Source: JAZLIT01 sp045617525 (GTDB lineage Bacteria; Bacillota; Bacilli; Bacillales_A; Planococcaceae). From it: a stretch of 5,786 bases of DNA. Under the pieces are notes generated by a model. The model saw only the letters and a program-made list of their open reading frames with translations, was not told where the DNA came from and searched no databases. Shown here piece by piece: positions 3,614 through 5,786 of the stretch. Location: NCBI GenBank assembly GCA_045617525.1, contig JAZLIT010000186.1:1-5786 (forward strand), read 5' to 3'. The position numbers and the translations under genes were made by a program. Position 1 is the first letter of the stretch; each line of letters starts with the position of its first letter.

Positions 3614-5164
3614 ATGGCTATTTTAGCATGTTCAAAAACAACAAATAAACTCGAAAGAATTTTCGACACAATCATACACGAAGGATTACTTACATATCAC
3701 CCCAAGGCATCAAAAACACCAATGGATCTCCAACGCCGAACAAAACAGTTGGACAAGCTTCACAAAAAAGGGGCGGTCTTTGCTGTGCGCGATAAAAGTC
3801 ATTTTGACTGTGGCGTAAAAGGTTACATCATCACATCCAAAGAAACGCTCATTGCACAAGCAAATCAAATTTCACACTTCACACCCAACATTTACCGTCG
3901 CTACTATTATGCAGACGACAAACGCCAAATGATCAAAGGGTTCGAAGAAAGAAACCTCCAACAAATTAACACATTCGTCATTGATATCGATACGAAGCGT
4001 TACAGTGTAAATGACCTGTTACTAGCATGCATCGATGATAGTATTGGTGACCCAACGCTTATCTTAAAAACAGATAGAGGCTATCAAATTTACTTTGCTT
4101 TAGCTACGCCGATTTTTATATCCAATAAGCAAAACTTCCGCAGCCTAACTGTGGCCAAACGAATTGCCGACAATTTAAAACGTAGCCTAGCCACTGTAGA
4201 ATCCGACATTAACTGCAATGACTTTGGTTTTTTCCGTACGCCCAATAATCAAAATGTCGTTTGGTTTAATGAAAACGCAACGTATCACCCAGCAAAATTA
4301 ATCGATTGGTCAAAACGCATCGATGATAATATTGGCCGTCAGCTATACGTCGTTCCATCTAAAAAAACGAATACATCATTACTACAGAGCGAGTGGTTTG
4401 ATCAGCTGATATCTTCAACAGATATTAAAGGTGAAAAAGGACAAATTGGGCGTAATAATTACTTATTTACGCTGGCTTTAGTGTGCTATCAAGATGGCCG
4501 TGATCAAGGCTATGCATTCGATTTACTCGATCAATTCAACTCACGCCTGCGCGCACCATTAAAAACACAAGACATCAATACACTCCTGGAGTCAGCTTAC
4601 TCTGGGCGCTATCACGGTCCTAAAAAGGAATACATAGAGCAACTACTAGCATTATATGTTTCGAATGAAATGGACATGCCTGTATCTTTTGGCAAAAACG
4701 TTTGGTACAAGCATAAAAAAGCACGTAAAGACCGTGAGCGCAGTCATTTAGACGAGTGGGAAGAAGACATCAACAAATGGATTACGGCGGAAAAACAAGT
4801 TTCTGAACCGTTTATTTGGCGTACGCAAAAAGAGCTATGCAGTGAAATCGGCATTTCGAACAGCTCTCTAAACAAGCTCTTAAAGCAATCTAAAAAACTA
4901 TTAAAAACAACAACAGCTAAAGGTCGCAACGCCAAAACTGGCTGGACAACAGTCGAGCTATACATCGAATACATCATCTGGTTAAAGAAAGACCTAGGCA
5001 CACGATTCGCTCAATCTATGAACACACTAATAGTAGAACACCTTGATTTGATAGAACCGATTGCAGGCTATCAAACGCTTCTCCATACAATGAAACAATC
5101 AAGGCAGAAGCAGCTGGCCATCGAACAGTTATGTATGCTAGAAATCCTGAATAACACAGGATAA
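3614..5164 (+). CDS. rep: Inc18-type theta replication initiator (RepE/RepR/RepS-like)
   Basis: This 516-residue protein would start plasmid replication at an origin expected just after the gene. By eye it matches Inc18 Rep (about 496 residues) almost end to end: FDTIIHEGLL near the start, then HFTPNIYRRYYYADDKR (about 88-104), INTFVIDID (118-126) and LKTDRGYQIYF (151-161). FVIDID and TDRGYQIYF fit the metal-binding and substrate motifs of an archaeo-eukaryotic-primase-like fold, with Asp124 and Asp126 as candidate metal ligands. GEKGQIGRNNYLFTLAL through LLESAYSGRYHG (about 273-335) is a PriCT-1 primase-associated helical domain. About 403-432 (TQKELCSEIGISNSSLNKLLK) is a helix-turn-helix that probably binds the origin. 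Inc18 Rep opens the origin and supports Pol I-dependent, one-way theta replication. The gene is intact, has an ideal ribosome site, and is preceded by a regulatory leader. Confidence 0.92.
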   Translation: MAILACSKTTNKLERIFDTIIHEGLLTYHPKASKTPMDLQRRTKQLDKLHKKGAVFAVRDKSHFDCGVKGYIITSKETLIAQANQISHFTPNIYRRYYYADDKRQMIKGFEERNLQQINTFVIDIDTKRYSVNDLLLACIDDSIGDPTLILKTDRGYQIYFALATPIFISNKQNFRSLTVAKRIADNLKRSLATVESDINCNDFGFFRTPNNQNVVWFNENATYHPAKLIDWSKRIDDNIGRQLYVVPSKKTNTSLLQSEWFDQLISSTDIKGEKGQIGRNNYLFTLALVCYQDGRDQGYAFDLLDQFNSRLRAPLKTQDINTLLESAYSGRYHGPKKEYIEQLLALYVSNEMDMPVSFGKNVWYKHKKARKDRERSHLDEWEEDINKWITAEKQVSEPFIWRTQKELCSEIGISNSSLNKLLKQSKKLLKTTTAKGRNAKTGWTTVELYIEYIIWLKKDLGTRFAQSMNTLIVEHLDLIEPIAGYQTLLHTMKQSRQKQLAIEQLCMLEILNNTG

Positions 5165-5340
5165 TTAAATACTCCACTCTGCCTTTACATATTTCTACTA
5201 TCCTATTCGTTTTGGAGGTAGCGTATCTGTTATGGGTGTGCTGGCTTTAGTTTCTAGTCTATTGGAGAACTTCTATTTGGGTAGTATTTAGCTAATTATA
5301 TTAAAAGGTGCTTGTTTGGAACTCTAGTATTTAGGTATCT
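5165..5340. other. Candidate replication origin region downstream of rep
   Basis: Inc18 plasmids carry their minimal origin within tens of bases after the rep stop codon, so this is where it is expected. The sequence is AT-rich with no gene. I see a 10-bp direct repeat TAGTATTTAG (5282-5291, 5325-5334) and three copies of TTGGA (5213, 5264 and 5316). An imperfect inverted pair TACTCCA/TGGAGGTA (about 5168-5174 and 5213-5220) lies in the first 55 bases. I cannot match it to a known origin sequence, so the placement rests on rep alone. Confidence 0.35.
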
Positions 5341-5653
5341 TTGAACAAGAAACCACCGTTGAGGAAATATGAAGTGACTGTAACAAGCCGTATTGAATAT
5401 ATACGTTTTGAAATTGAGGATATGGATTTATCCTCAACTTATTTTTTAGATGAATTTATGAAGATATTAAAAAATCATCCTCAATTTAATCGTAGGCAAC
5501 TTAGAAGGGCATTCCAGAAACAATATATGTATTTGTACAGAAATGATAAACAATGGTTATTCGATAATTTACCACTCGTTTAGAAGGGATAAGGAGTATG
5601 TAAAAAGATTGAAAGCGTTATACGAAGAAGTAAGGGGTTTTAAAAATGTATAG
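5341..5653 (+). pseudogene. tnsD: Remnant of a TnsD-like transposition target selector
   Basis: TnsD/TniQ-family proteins direct Tn7-like transposons to a chosen site. The segment YMYLYRNDKQWLFDNLP (translated from 5523 on), preceded by a helical stretch with NHPQFNRRQLRRAF, has the pattern seen in the C-terminal half of TnsD: a helix, NP-type turn, R..LR, then Y-WLYR-D-WL. The frame from TTG 5341 stops at TAG 5581-5583. In the next frame, RDKEYVKRLKALYEEVRG (5585-5638) continues as TnsD would, to a TAG at 5651-5653. A frameshift near 5570-5585 thus broke the gene. At the 5' side a TAG at 5332-5334 closes the frame, no zinc-finger N-terminus is present, and TTG 5341 has no good Shine-Dalgarno. 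It is a fragment of about 100 codons from a gene normally several times longer. The family call is by motif only. Confidence 0.5.
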
Positions 5654-5661
5654 TGCAAAAT

Positions 5662-5711
5662 AAAAAGGGAGCAACATGCAAGTTAAAATTCCTGCAGTGA
5701 TACTCCTTTTT
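5662..5711. terminator. Possible terminator-like hairpin after the TnsD remnant
   Basis: AAAAAGGGAG (5662-5671) pairs with CTCCTTTTT (5703-5711) with one bulged G around a 31-nt loop. The A and T feet would allow action in both directions. The large loop makes it weaker than a typical terminator. Confidence 0.35.
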
Positions 5712-5786
5712 AAGCGCAAAAAAATATCATTGTATGCACCCTTCAAATCAACTAACCTTCTAATTGGCATAAAAGTCGATTAGGAG
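5712..5786. other. Right edge of the window, nothing assigned
   Basis: AT-rich sequence without a recognisable frame, promoter or repeat. If a Tn7-like end survives next to the TnsD remnant it might lie here, but I see no convincing terminal repeat. Confidence 0.4.

Noticed and set aside
4744..5001. Minus-strand reading frame inside rep
   Set aside because: Shadow of rep; no supporting signals.
5232..5291. 19-codon hydrophobic frame after rep (possible small toxin)
   Set aside because: The TTGGAGG is too far upstream (14 nt) and no antisense or toxin-antitoxin layout is visible.

Overview
The window looks like part of a theta-replicating plasmid from a low-GC Gram-positive host, probably a member of the Bacillaceae or Planococcaceae (Bacillus/Lysinibacillus-like). 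The base composition is AT-rich, Shine-Dalgarno sequences are strong (AGGAGG type), TTG and GTG starts occur, and promoters are of the sigma-A type. The replication protein aligns by eye with RepE/RepR/RepS of the Inc18 plasmids (pAMbeta1, pIP501, pSM19035). All family calls rest on reading motifs; no database search was possible.

Layout, left to right. (1) 1-259 is one end of an IS21-like insertion sequence: the start of istA runs leftwards off the window, followed by a terminal region with spaced direct repeats. (2) 273-1124 is a GHKL-type ATPase gene whose 5' end appears to have been cut off by that insertion. (3) 1125-1617 has no intact gene. It holds a small broken reading frame on the minus strand, a five-unit block of an 8-bp repeat, and the parA promoter, whose -10/start region carries two more repeat units. 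(4) 1633-2850 is a two-gene partition operon: a ParA ATPase and a 128-residue protein with a C-terminal ribbon-helix-helix (RHH) domain. A strong terminator closes it. (5) 3052-3255 is a large array of the same 8-bp unit (RTATACNN) in two blocks, the candidate centromere. (6) 3256-3613 is a roughly 300-nt rep leader with a rep promoter, an oppositely directed strong promoter, a terminator for a roughly 150-nt countertranscript, and an attenuator hairpin. This is the control arrangement known from Inc18 plasmids. (7) 3614-5164 is rep, followed by the stretch where Inc18 plasmids carry their origin. (8) 5341-5653 is a decayed fragment resembling the C-terminal part of the Tn7-like target selector TnsD.

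How the parts may work together: the 8-bp unit occurs at the parA promoter, in a block further upstream, and in the large array that ends about 20 bp before the rep -35 box. If the RHH protein binds this unit, one small protein would repress its own operon, form the partition complex and sit next to the rep promoter. That would parallel the omega protein of pSM19035, which binds 7-bp repeats at partition and copy-control promoters, but with an 8-bp TATAC-based repeat. Countertranscript-driven attenuation would be the second layer of copy control. The flanks carry mobile-element debris (IS21-like, TnsD-like) and a disabled accessory gene.
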